Assembly: GCA_023897205.1 (NCBI GenBank)
Contig: JAHWDD010000004.1
Coordinates: 5,580,001 to 5,644,000, forward strand
DNA length: 64,000 bases
Reading direction: 5' to 3'
From: Exophiala sp. HKRS030
Lineage: Eukaryota > Ascomycota > Eurotiomycetes > Chaetothyriales > Herpotrichiellaceae
A program made the position numbers and the translations under genes. Under the pieces are notes generated by a model. It made no database searches and was not told the DNA's origin. It worked only from the letters and a program-made list of their open reading frames with translations. Within the stretch, counting starts at the first letter, position 1. The number at the start of each line of letters is the position of its first letter. This document shows positions 33,787 to 43,549 of this stretch, one piece after another.

Positions 33787-35558
33787 ATGGCTTCCACAGG
33801 CAAAGTCGATCATGATGTCATCGTGATAGGGGCTGGATTCGGTGGCATTAGGGCTTTGTGGGAATGTCAAAAACTTGGGCTTTCTGTCAAGGCATTCGAG
33901 GCTGGGTCTGATGTTGGTGGTGCATGGTATTGGAACAGATATCCAGGCGCGCGCACAGACAGCGAGGCATGGGTTTATACCTTCAATTTCGCCCAGAAGT
34001 GAAAGATGAATGGGACTATCAAGAGCGATATCCGTCCCAGGAATCTGTCCAACGCTATTTAGGTCACATTACTGGTGAGTTCGCAGGTGTTCCCTGCTCT
34101 TAGTGGCGTTCATATCAGCCCCCAATACATCTAACACTTCATCGCTCAGATCACTTTGGTCTACGAAAGTACATTCAATTCAATACTCGTGTAGCAGGTG
34201 CATACTTCGACGACAACAACAATACTTGGACCATCACCACGAAGGACGGTCACTCGGAAACATGTCGATATTTCATCCCTGCCACTGGACCACTATCTGC
34301 TGGACGTGAACCACCGTTCCGAGGACTAAATACCTTCAAGGGCGAATGGTATCTTGCTTCAACTTGGCCCAAGAAGGATGTGGACTTCCGTGGCAAGAGG
34401 GTTGCAGTTATTGGCACTGGAGCTACAGGTGTTCAAATTGTTCCCAAGATTGCACCGGTAGCAAAAACTTTAACAGTTTTCCAGCGAACAGCCAACTATG
34501 TCCTGCCAGGTCGAAATTACAACATTGATAAGCATCAAGCTCAAGAAATCAAACAAAATTATGACAGTACTTGGAATCAGGCGACAAATCATGGTTTTGG
34601 ACTGGCTATGAATTCTACTGGGAAGACAGTGGAGGATACGAAAAGTGCAGAGGAAATCAGGAAGGTATTGGACGCTGGATGGGAATCCGGTGGTTTCCAT
34701 ATACAATTTGAGACATTTGACGACATCTTCACCAGTCACCACGCCAATGAAGTTGTTTCGGAATATCTTCGTGAGAAAATCCGTGCTATTGTACAAGACC
34801 CGAAAACGGCGGACTTGCTCTCACCGAAGTACCCCTTTTTGTCCAAACGACCACCGTGTGGACATTTCTACTTTGAGACTTTCAATCGCCCTAACGTCAA
34901 ATTGGTCGATATCAGCAAAGACGACATAGAGCTAAATGAGAAAGGCATCGTAACGCAATCTGGACAGGAGTTCGAGTTTGATTTAATCATCTTCGCCATC
35001 GGATTTGACGCAGCTACTGGAGCATTGGATGAGATTGACATTAAAGGAAGTCAGGGGAAATCTCTCAAAGACACCTGGACACAAGGAGTCAAAACATTCG
35101 CCGGTGTACTCACTCCTGGATTTCCCAACCTTTTCTTGATTGCAGGTCCTCATATACCGTTTGGAAATATGCCAGTTGTGCTTGAACAGAATGTGGACTG
35201 GATCGGTAAAGCTCTGAGCCACATGAAGAAGAACAATATTGCTAGCATTGATATTCCTGATGAAGCTGCCGATGCTTGGTCGCGACAGCTTGATGCCGCA
35301 TTCAATGCCACTGTACTCGCAGAATCGGCAAAGTCAGTACATGCCTGGTTCGTGGGTGGTAATATACCCGGAAAACGAAATGATGTCCTGTTCTACTTTG
35401 GAGGCGTGCCAAGTTGGGTTTCATGGCTCAAACAGGAAAGCGAGAATGGTTGGCCTACTGTTAAATGGACGCCACAAATAGCTGAGAAGTCAAGCGTCGA
35501 GGAATCAAAGGTAAAGGAGTCAAATTGGTCAACTGCTGAGGTCTCCACGGTTGCCTAG
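33787..35558 (+). CDS. Baeyer-Villiger-type flavin monooxygenase (CHMO-like; altered fingerprint, one apparent frameshift)
   Basis: About 565 aa. Exons 33787-34074 and 34150-35558 (75-nt intron, CTAACA branch). N-terminal FAD motif GAGFGG at 15-20, then [18 protein letters not shown], typical of cyclohexanone monooxygenase-type enzymes; NADPH motif GTGATG near 180; late motif AIGFDAATG. The BVMO fingerprint FxGxxxHxxxW(P) reads [12 protein letters not shown]: the usual His is Leu at residue about 165. In BVMOs this His matters for activity, so function may be changed. The frame breaks at CCC 33992-33994: one frame stops (NFAQK), the next continues [14 protein letters not shown]; one added C joins them as NFAPEVKDEW. 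Divergent from the AtuA gene and convergent with the SDR. Confidence 0.85.
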
Positions 35559-35923
35559 GATGAGTCGAGTTATGTAGCTATATATCTAGATCCTGTTGAA
35601 AATTGGATACATCGTCCTTTGTAGACTATTCCGTAAGGAAACGATTCATTTCCTTTTTATGGCTTGACAGTTTTCGTCTTTAGCCATCCGTGTTCATGGA
35701 CAGAGAGAGAAAGTCTTGAACCTGTTGTCGAACACATTGTCCTGAATCAGCCACTATGCAATGGTCTAAAGTTGCCGTTTCTGTAGACTCTCAACTCTTC
35801 CAGACTCTCAACTCTTCTGAAGTTACCATACTATTTTTGCAGCAATCATCCCAGTCTCAAATGGCTGCGAAGGTAAGAGTGTCTTTTTGAATGGAATGTC
35901 TGTACGCAACTTCAGAATAACCT
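35559..35923. other. Intergenic between convergent BVMO-like and SDR genes
   Basis: 365 bp of presumed 3' UTR for both genes. Nothing else recognised. Confidence 0.5.
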
Positions 35924-37146
35924 TTACATCCCGCCCCTTCCGCCCGTGACCTTTTTATGTCAACATCTCCCGGAGTAGTTTATATGATGTTCTTTACTCA
36001 CGATTATTGTCTATATGATCTCTGTTAACATTCGTCTTTGCAATGTTAGCATTAGAAGTACCTGTCCGGTTATATATGAAAAAAGAGGAGAGGCAATAGC
36101 CAACATCGCCTTGCCCGCGTCTGTCGGTGTTCCTATCCTTCGAAGAGGGATATCGTTGATCCTAGAAGACGCGCATTAACTACTTGAGCATTACTCAAGC
36201 ATTTACAGATGACTCAACAAACCATTTATCTGCTTCATCGTATCCGCCATGGAAACCGACAGGGTGTTTGGTTCCGTCCGGTCTGACCACATACTCACCT
36301 CTAGGAGCTTGTGTAAGTCTTGTCTCAATTGCTCCAAATGCGACAGCTTTGGAGCGAAGTTAGCCATGCAGTACGTAAGTCACAATTTCTTGACCTACTG
36401 TTAGCTCTCACGCCGTACTCAGGTCCCCATTCTTGAGCCACTGTCTTGGTTAGACCTACAAGTCCAGCTTTAGCCAAAGCATAGCTGGCTTGTCCGGCAT
36501 TTCCATATATCCCTGAAGTAGAGGAGACATTGATAATACACCTCGGTTCACCATCTTTTACCATGAAATACGGAGCTGCTGCTCGAATGAGCTTGAAAGG
36601 CGCAGTATTGTGTAGGCCAATGATAGTATCTGATCACATCAGAGAAGTAAACAAGGCATGTGCCTAGTTGACAGAACACTAACCCCATTGTTTGTCCTGA
36701 ATTTTTTCGATGGGATCATCCCATGCATATCCCGCGTTGTTAATAATTATGTTTATGATTCCGCCACCGAACTCAGCAGCTTTCTGGACCAACCTGTCAA
36801 TGTATTCCGTATGTGTGATGTCTCCTGCGATGAAAATGGCTGCTCCGCCTTCTTCAATGATCGACTGAGCTGTTTTCTCGGCTTTGACTGGAATAAGTGT
36901 TAGACTCAAGTCACCCAGGCACTTCAAGGAGATGTGTTGATTCACCAGCATCGATGTCAGCGATCACTATCTTACATCCCTCTCGAGCGAAGATAGCGGC
37001 TGTTTCCGCGCCGATTCCTTGGGCTGAGCCTGTTATGATAGCAGTCTGCCCTGATATTGATGTCAAGAATGTCAAATTCATCCAGGATCCATTTTCTTAC
37101 CTGCTAGTAGTCCTCCGGGGAAATTCAGCTTTGGTGACGAAGCCAT
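35924..37146 (-). CDS. Short-chain dehydrogenase/reductase, seven exons
   Basis: 278-aa classical SDR reconstructed from seven exons: 37146-37101, 37050-36946, 36887-36684, 36629-36399, 36346-36223, 36161-36062, 35950-35924. All phases agree and the total is 837 nt. Cofactor motif TGSAQGIG at 22-29, Asp47 after the second strand (suggesting NAD(H) rather than NADP(H)), NNAG at 100-103, and catalytic Ser155, Tyr168, Lys172 (SYALAK). The C-terminus IPLRRIGTP...SYITGQVTGG is family-typical and is recovered only by using two further introns, the last 111 nt long, leaving a 9-codon terminal exon. Likely an alcohol dehydrogenase/ketoreductase. It lies between a BVMO-like gene and a zinc ADH, so making the ketone for the monooxygenase is a plausible role (inference). 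Confidence 0.83.
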
Positions 37147-37624
37147 ATCACGGTATCAATCTCTGTTGAGGTTACTGATGGTTCAACAAACGCATGAGAT
37201 CAATGGTGACGGTTAGTATTGTGTGAACGAAATTGGCGAACATTTAGAAGAAAAGTCCAATGCCAGAAACCAGGTCAATCAATATTCATCCTCGGCGACA
37301 TATCCGAACCTGGTCATTCTTAGCTTCCCCGAGGGAGTTTCAATGCACATATATAGAAGTTGGCCCGAATGTCCACCCACAACGCTTTCAAAACGCAAAG
37401 CTATACTGGATACCCCTCAGCCAAGCTTGTGTGCTTGATTTCAGATTAGAATTGGACACTACTTCCACTGGATGGGCTGCGTGGTGTACTTGTCGATATG
37501 ATCAGAGCATCAGTCGCCGGCACTAAACTATGTTACTATATCTACGGGGCTCGTGTAGAATGGCCTTTACAGATACGAAGTCAGATCTTGAGATCTTGAA
37601 TGCTATTGAAATTATGAATGTCAT
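37147..37624. other. SDR upstream region / ADH 3' region
   Basis: 478 bp between two genes on the minus strand. No gene recognised. Confidence 0.5.
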
Positions 37625-38692
37625 CTATTTGACAAGCACAATGCGACCTGACACCTTGCCATTCTTCAGCAACTCCATTGCCTCATTGGCAGAGTCCCAA
37701 GGGACCTTTTGCACAGGCACTGGACTCAGCTGTCCTGACTTGGCAAGTCGAACTGTTTCTTTGAGATGGGCTAGATCTCCAGTGATGTTTGAATATATAG
37801 TAAGGCCTTTGAAAATATTAGCGACGAGAGAAAGCTCGATCGAGCCACCCATGACGCCGACCTGCACCCATTTTGCTCCCTTTGCAATTAGGCCATTTAC
37901 CAAATTTGCAGTACCTGAGCTGTTCACAAAATCAATCACCGCAATTACTGGACCTCCAGTGGCTTCTAAAATATCTTTTGCCGGGTCTGCACCAGCGCTG
38001 TTAACAGTCTTCGTAGCGCCGGCTGCTGCGGCGTCAGCAAGCTTAGCATCATTGATGTCGACACTGATAATGGACTTGTGACCATAGGATTTAAGAACCG
38101 ATATTGCCGCAAGTCCTAGTCCTCCCGCTCCTATGAGGAGAACCGGTTCATCTGGAGGTAAAGGCATAATCTTCGAGACAGCGCTCAGTGTTGTGATTCC
38201 AGAACAACCGAACGTGCATGCTACCGCAGGATCGATCCCAGCTTCGAGCTTGAACAAGTATTTTGGATGGGGAACCAGAACATATTCGGCAAACCCACCA
38301 TTCCGAAGGGTTCCCACTCCCCTCTGAGCCGCGCAAAGATTGTCTTCTTCCTGCCCACAGCGCGTACAAGTACCACATCCCAGCCAAGGATATACGATCT
38401 GCTGCGAGCCGATCTCTAAGGAAGCCGAATCTGGGCCAGTCTTCGCGACTTCACCTAGAATTTCATGGCCAAGAGCAACCGGTAAGGTGATACCACGATC
38501 TTTGACATAGAAACGCTTTCCGCCACCCATGTCGTAATAGCCCTCGGCGGTGTGTAAATCTGAATGACATACGCCCGCATGCGTCACTTTGATGAGGACT
38601 TCCGTGCCCACTGGTTGAGGAATTGGCTGTCTAATCTTCTTCAATGGTGTATTCCATTCTGTAAGTGCCCAAACATCCATTTCGTCTGCCAT
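37625..38692 (-). CDS. Zinc-dependent alcohol dehydrogenase (MDR family)
   Basis: Intronless, 355 aa. The frame is open to 38806 but the first ATG is at 38692 (MADEMDVWALTEW). Catalytic zinc ligands Cys42 (GVCHSD), His76-Glu77 (GHE) and Cys163 (FGCSG); structural zinc lobe Cys106, 109, 112 and 120 (GCGTCTRCGQ...C); dinucleotide fold GAGGLG at 188-193; the acidic residue in ISVDIND suggests NAD(H). Length is normal for the family. It oxidises an alcohol to aldehyde or ketone, substrate unknown. Start-to-start divergent with the aldehyde dehydrogenase across 581 bp, so the two may share regulation and act in sequence (alcohol to aldehyde to acid). Confidence 0.9.
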   Translation of the reverse strand: MADEMDVWALTEWNTPLKKIRQPIPQPVGTEVLIKVTHAGVCHSDLHTAEGYYDMGGGKRFYVKDRGITLPVALGHEILGEVAKTGPDSASLEIGSQQIVYPWLGCGTCTRCGQEEDNLCAAQRGVGTLRNGGFAEYVLVPHPKYLFKLEAGIDPAVACTFGCSGITTLSAVSKIMPLPPDEPVLLIGAGGLGLAAISVLKSYGHKSIISVDINDAKLADAAAAGATKTVNSAGADPAKDILEATGGPVIAVIDFVNSSGTANLVNGLIAKGAKWVQVGVMGGSIELSLVANIFKGLTIYSNITGDLAHLKETVRLAKSGQLSPVPVQKVPWDSANEAMELLKNGKVSGRIVLVK

Positions 38693-39273
38693 TGTCTCCT
38701 CCTGCAACAATCCAAGAATGTTCGAATCTGTTTCTTGACAATGGGAACAATCAATGCTAGTAACTGGTGGGACCAGACTTGTTGACCGTACTGAGATCAA
38801 TTTCAATGATACAGTAGCAGATGCCTGGTAAATGCCAAATGTGAAACGATGATTTGGATCTGCTTGTGGATGGATTTTCCAGGGAGCTCAAAACGGGAAA
38901 GGCGGATTGATTTACATTCGGAAATACTCCCTAGAGGTTACCCCGCCCGGGAGTAGTGGATTATGAAACGAACTTGACCGAGAACTCGCGACCGGAGACT
39001 GACTTTTATTTAGACACCGAGGGTACTATTTACAGGGCGGCTCGTGTCGGCGGTAGATTTCGGAGATCCAACCCAAAGGGATGGCCTCGGACATGACCCG
39101 GAACTAAAGCAACGTGAATATGGACAACACTCAAGATCTATCATGTACACAAAGTAGAGTATAGCTAGCTGAACGATTGTAGAATGCAGAATTGAAGTTC
39201 ACACGGATTAAAAACTGCCGTCGGTACATACAACCGTGATACAATCAGAGTCCATCTACTGTTTGCAATAACA
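38693..39273. promoter_or_regulatory. Bidirectional promoter region of ADH and ALDH
   Basis: 581 bp between divergent ATGs. The part at about 38925-39005 is rich in CGG/CCG triplets (CGGAAATACTCC, CCGCCCGGGAG, CCGAGAACTCGCG, CCGG) that could bind zinc-cluster regulators. No coding region. Confidence 0.45.
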
Positions 39274-40795
39274 ATGGAGAATGCTGAGTTAGATCCCAGA
39301 GAATTCACTCGCCTGTATCTGAATGGTCAGTTTGTTCCAGCCATATCAAAAGAAACCTACAGTCTCAAGAATCCAAAGAACAACACCATAGTTGTTGACA
39401 ACATTCCAATCGCTGGACAACAAGATATCGATAATGCTGTCAATTTTGCAGAAAAGGCATTTCATGGTCCGTGGAGCAAATTCACCGCCCTACAACGAAC
39501 AGAGTGCCTTTTAAAACTAGCATCTTTACTTGAGGACCAACTTATCCCCATTTTGACACTGGATTCATTGACTTCTGGTAATCCCGTCTCCCTTATTCCA
39601 ACTCGCGAACGCAATTATATTCGAAATTGCCTTGTATACTACGCTGGATGGACAGACAAGCAGAAAGGCGACTATTTCCCAGCCGATGATGGTGAGATGT
39701 CTGTAAAGTCTCTGTTTGGCAAGCACTGAATGTTGTATATTAGGCTTTGTCAAATTAGTGCGACATGAGCCTCTCGGGGTTTGCGCAGCTGTAAATCCTT
39801 ATAATGCCCCAGTTGCATGCTTCTTCTTGAAAGCGGCTCCTGCACTGGCGACAGGCAATGTCATAATTGTCAAACCGAGCGAGAAGACACCCTTAGGCTC
39901 TCTGGCCGTCGCTCCGCTCTTTGAAAAGGCCGGCTTTCCACCCGGAGTTGTCCAAGTCGTCACAGGTCCAGGCTCCACGGGAGCCCTACTTGCTGAGCAT
40001 ATGAAGATCCGTAAGATCAGTTTCACAGGTTCAGTTTCAACTGGTAAAAAGATCCAGGAAGCATCGGCTAGGAGCAATTTAAAGCGTGTTACTCTTGAAC
40101 TAGGAGGCAAGAGTCCTGCAATTATCTTTGAGGATGCTAACCTTGAAAATGCCCTGACATGGACAGTTAATGCGATTCTAGCGCGAAGTGGACAAGTCTG
40201 TATCGCTGCTTCCCGTGTATACGTACAAAGGAGTATCGCGGACGAATTTATTAAGAAATATATTGAGCGAATGAAGGCAGCTGTCAAAGATCTAGGAGAT
40301 CCACAAGACCCTACTGTTCGACTTGGCCCTTTGATTGACCAAGCTCAATTCGAACGCGTGAAAGGCATGGTTGAGCGAGGAAAGCTAGATGCCGAGCTCG
40401 TTGCAGGAGGCTTTCAACATGGCGAACAAGGCTGTTACATGGAACCAACAGTGTTTTTGAACCCGAAGCAGGACGCTGAGATCTATAAGAACGAGATTTT
40501 TGGACCTGTTAGTGTAATCAAGACATTTGAAACGGAAGAGGAGGCGTTAACTCTTGCCAACGACACCGAATTTGGTTTGATGTCTGGAGTCTTCACGAAA
40601 GATATCTCACGAGCATTAAGGGTGTCTTCTCTGTTAGAAACAGGTGTTGTTGGAGTCAATTGTGTGAGCATGCAGCATCTTCAAGCACCATTCGGGGGAA
40701 AAAAGCAAAGTGGTATCGGAAGGGAGTTCGGCGAGTATGCTCTAAGGTTATTCACGGAGCCAAAGACAGTGTTGATAAACATGGCCGCATCATAA
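39274..40795 (+). CDS. NAD(P)-dependent aldehyde dehydrogenase
   Basis: 489 aa, exons 39274-39691 and 39744-40795 (52-nt intron, in phase). Aldehyde dehydrogenase superfamily: N-terminal LYLNGQFVPA; cofactor region NPYNAPV and IVKPSEKTPL; FTGSVSTG; general base Glu258 in LELGGKSP; catalytic Cys292 in SGQVCIAASR; EIFGPV and FGGKKQSGIGRE near the C-terminus. Length is normal for the family. It oxidises an aldehyde to the acid, substrate unknown. Divergent from the zinc ADH and convergent with the second BVMO, which places it within the proposed catabolic pathway. Confidence 0.92.
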
Positions 40796-41060
40796 GCAAG
40801 TCTAGCATCAAAATATTCTATCATATGTCTTGTGCGCAGATAGGATGACGCTCCCAGTCTAGCGCTTAGTCTTTGCATTTGTCCACTGGCCTAATCGCAG
40901 TTTTTAGCATAACATAGACCTGGCTCCTTGTATCACGGACGATATTCGATTAACATAGATTAAGTTGAATCTATTAAGAAAACTGAATAACCAATCTCGC
41001 TACGTTTCAGGCTTGACTTCATCTCAAGCATGTATCGACAAGTTGTTTAATGCTATGACG

Positions 41061-42759
41061 CTATTTGGCAGAATTATAAACAATGGTAAATCCCTTGAAA
41101 TCTTCTAAAGCCTCCCGGCATTCTTCGTTGTATCGTTTGATGCCACCCAAGTAGTTTAATTGCTCCCTCTTCTTTCCGGGAATGTTGGCTCCCATATACC
41201 AGGAGTCCGTGAGTGGTAACAAAGTTTTGTCATTCTCATCTTGAATGGCTTGCTTCCATTTCTCCTCAGCCTCTCGTTGGGCTTCAAATGACTTGATATT
41301 CTCGGCACGGAGCTTCTTAATGAAATCTGCAATAAAATCTACCTGCACTTCGATGAATACTGGGCCATTCGTGAACGCAGTCGGCGCTAAGGTCCAAATG
41401 TTAGACAAAGCAGGAATTGCATGGAATTCAAAACTTACCTTGAGGCCCATAAACAATGAACATATTGGGACAGCCACTGGTGCTAAGACCCAAGTGCGTG
41501 AAGACTCCGTCTTGCCAGCGTTCTTTGATAGTCAAACCATCTTTGCCGTAGAGATTCATGTCGTTCAAGCTACCTGTCATAGCATCAAATCCGGTCGCCA
41601 ACACTACCGTGTCGAACTCGCGCTCAATTCCATCTTCACCGATTATTCCCTTTTCAGTGAATTCGCGGATTGGATTAGCCTTGAGGTTCACCACGTCGAC
41701 GTTGTCTCGATCAATACACTCGTAATAATCTTGCTCTAGGCTGCTTCGCTTGGTTCCAAAGGCAAAAGGCTCCTTGTCAGGTACCAAAAACGCTCGTTTT
41801 TCAGGGTTCTTGACCCTCGGACGTGTTTTCTTGGCCCAAAATTCATACATTAATTTGTTTGCTTCTTTATTGACCAAGAATTCGCGGTAGTTCGCTTGAT
41901 TGAAGTTGAAACCGCCACGATTCCAAAGCTCTTCCCATAACTCTTCACGTTCCTCATCACTCAAGTCGAAAACTGAGCCAGTTGGGGCGTCATATCCGAG
42001 GCCTGATTTACTTTCTTGACAACGTGCGAAGATGGTTTTGTAAATGGACTTATTCACTCTTTGCTCAAATTCGGTAATTGGCCGTTGGAACATTGGCAAA
42101 GAGATACTTGGAGTCCGAACGTAGACTGTCAAATGATCCGCTTCTTTGGATATATCCTGAGTACACTGAACAGCTGTGGCGCCGGATCCGATTATGGCGA
42201 CTCTCTTATTCTTTGTGTTTGCGTTCTTTGGATATCTGGTTGAGTGTATCAACTGACCAGCAAAAAGATTTAGGTTTTTGAAGCCAGGATAATGAGGCTT
42301 GAAACAGCTTCCACTTGCACATAGGAGGTACGTGCCCACCCATGTCTGCCCGTTCTCGATCTGTACAGTCCATTTTGCCGTTTCTTCATTGTACTCAGCG
42401 CGAACAACATGTGAGGAGAACGAAATGTCCTTTGAAAGGCCAAGAGTCTCATCCACATGCCGAAAATAGTCTTTCAACTCCTGCTGACCTGGAAATCGTT
42501 CAGACCAATTCCATTTTCGCCAGACTTCTGGTATCGAATATTGATAGTACGGAATTTCCGAATCAACTCGCGCCCCAGGATAGGTATTCCAGTGCCAAAC
42601 GCCACCAAGCTCATTGGCCGACTCCAAAACATGAACTTTGAGACCAAGTTTGCGGAGTTTGTACAGACTATAACATCCACTGAACCCAGCCCCGATGATC
42701 AACGCATCATACTCTGTAGAGGCAGTATCGCCATTGGTGGTGATCCCAATCGAACCCAT
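41061..42759 (-). CDS. Baeyer-Villiger monooxygenase (CHMO/steroid monooxygenase-like)
   Basis: 548 aa, exons 42759-41439 and 41386-41061 (52-nt intron; GTAAGT, TCTAAC branch, TTAG). First ATG in frame at 42759 (MGSIGITTNG). FAD motif GAGFSG at 23-28, LGGVWHWNTYPGARVDSE, the BVMO fingerprint with its His intact (FAGQLIHSTRYP, His172; Tyr in place of Trp), NADPH motif GSGATA at 191-196, and ATGFDAMTG late in the protein. The C-terminal exon carries SWYMGANIPGKK, as in other enzymes of the group. Expected to convert a ketone to an ester or lactone using NADPH and O2. A second BVMO-like enzyme lies 5.5 kb away, with the dehydrogenases between them. Confidence 0.9.
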
Positions 42760-43549
42760 TATTTTTGTGTGCAATCAAGAAGATATATTTGCAGGTAGGG
42801 TTCTACAAACGTCGACTTTGAATATCGTTGAAAGGAGATGAGTAGAACTAGGGAAGAATTGTTCTGACTCTCTGCTTTGATTATATCGGTCTCGGCCTCG
42901 ACCGTGCCTCTGGAGCTCTCCAAGGGAGGTTCGAGACATTCGGAGTTGAAAGTATGAGCTTTGTGCAGAATACTGCTACTGCGGGCCGTTCGAGCCGATC
43001 GCTACTCGCCTTCGCTCAATCTCCCCGGCTACTCCAGATGCGTCAGGCCACTAAAACTCCTTAACCCGAGGTGATGCTAAATCTTGGACCACCCATACTT
43101 CTGGGTTCTCGATCAGACACACCACTTTTCGGGAATGAACGCCATCCTCAAAGGTGACTGCCAAGCCTCTTTGTGTGAAAGCTGGGAATTCTTTTCCCAG
43201 TGACCTCGGAAGAGATGTCTCAACTACGCATCACTACAGTCATGAACGACAATTAGAAGGTCCATAATTTTATAGAACTGGATATATACCTACACCATTA
43301 CCCTACCGTTTCGTGGAACGAGCAGTATGCATCTTGATCCTATAAAATTTGCGATGGGATTTAAATGCACAGTCACACGTATAACACATATGAAGAACGG
43401 ACTCTTTCGAAAATTCCTCTTGAAAATTCTTACTGCTCGGGAGTGTAGAAGCCCTATTGCTTCATAGAAAATCTCGAAGTAGACGAATTCTCCGAACGAG
43501 AGAAATGTTGACTCATTGAACACTGCTCATTTTGCCTCTCCATTCAAAT
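42760..43549. other. Intergenic, 790 bp
   Basis: Promoter of the BVMO (minus) and 3' region of the next regulator (also minus). No gene recognised. Confidence 0.5.
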
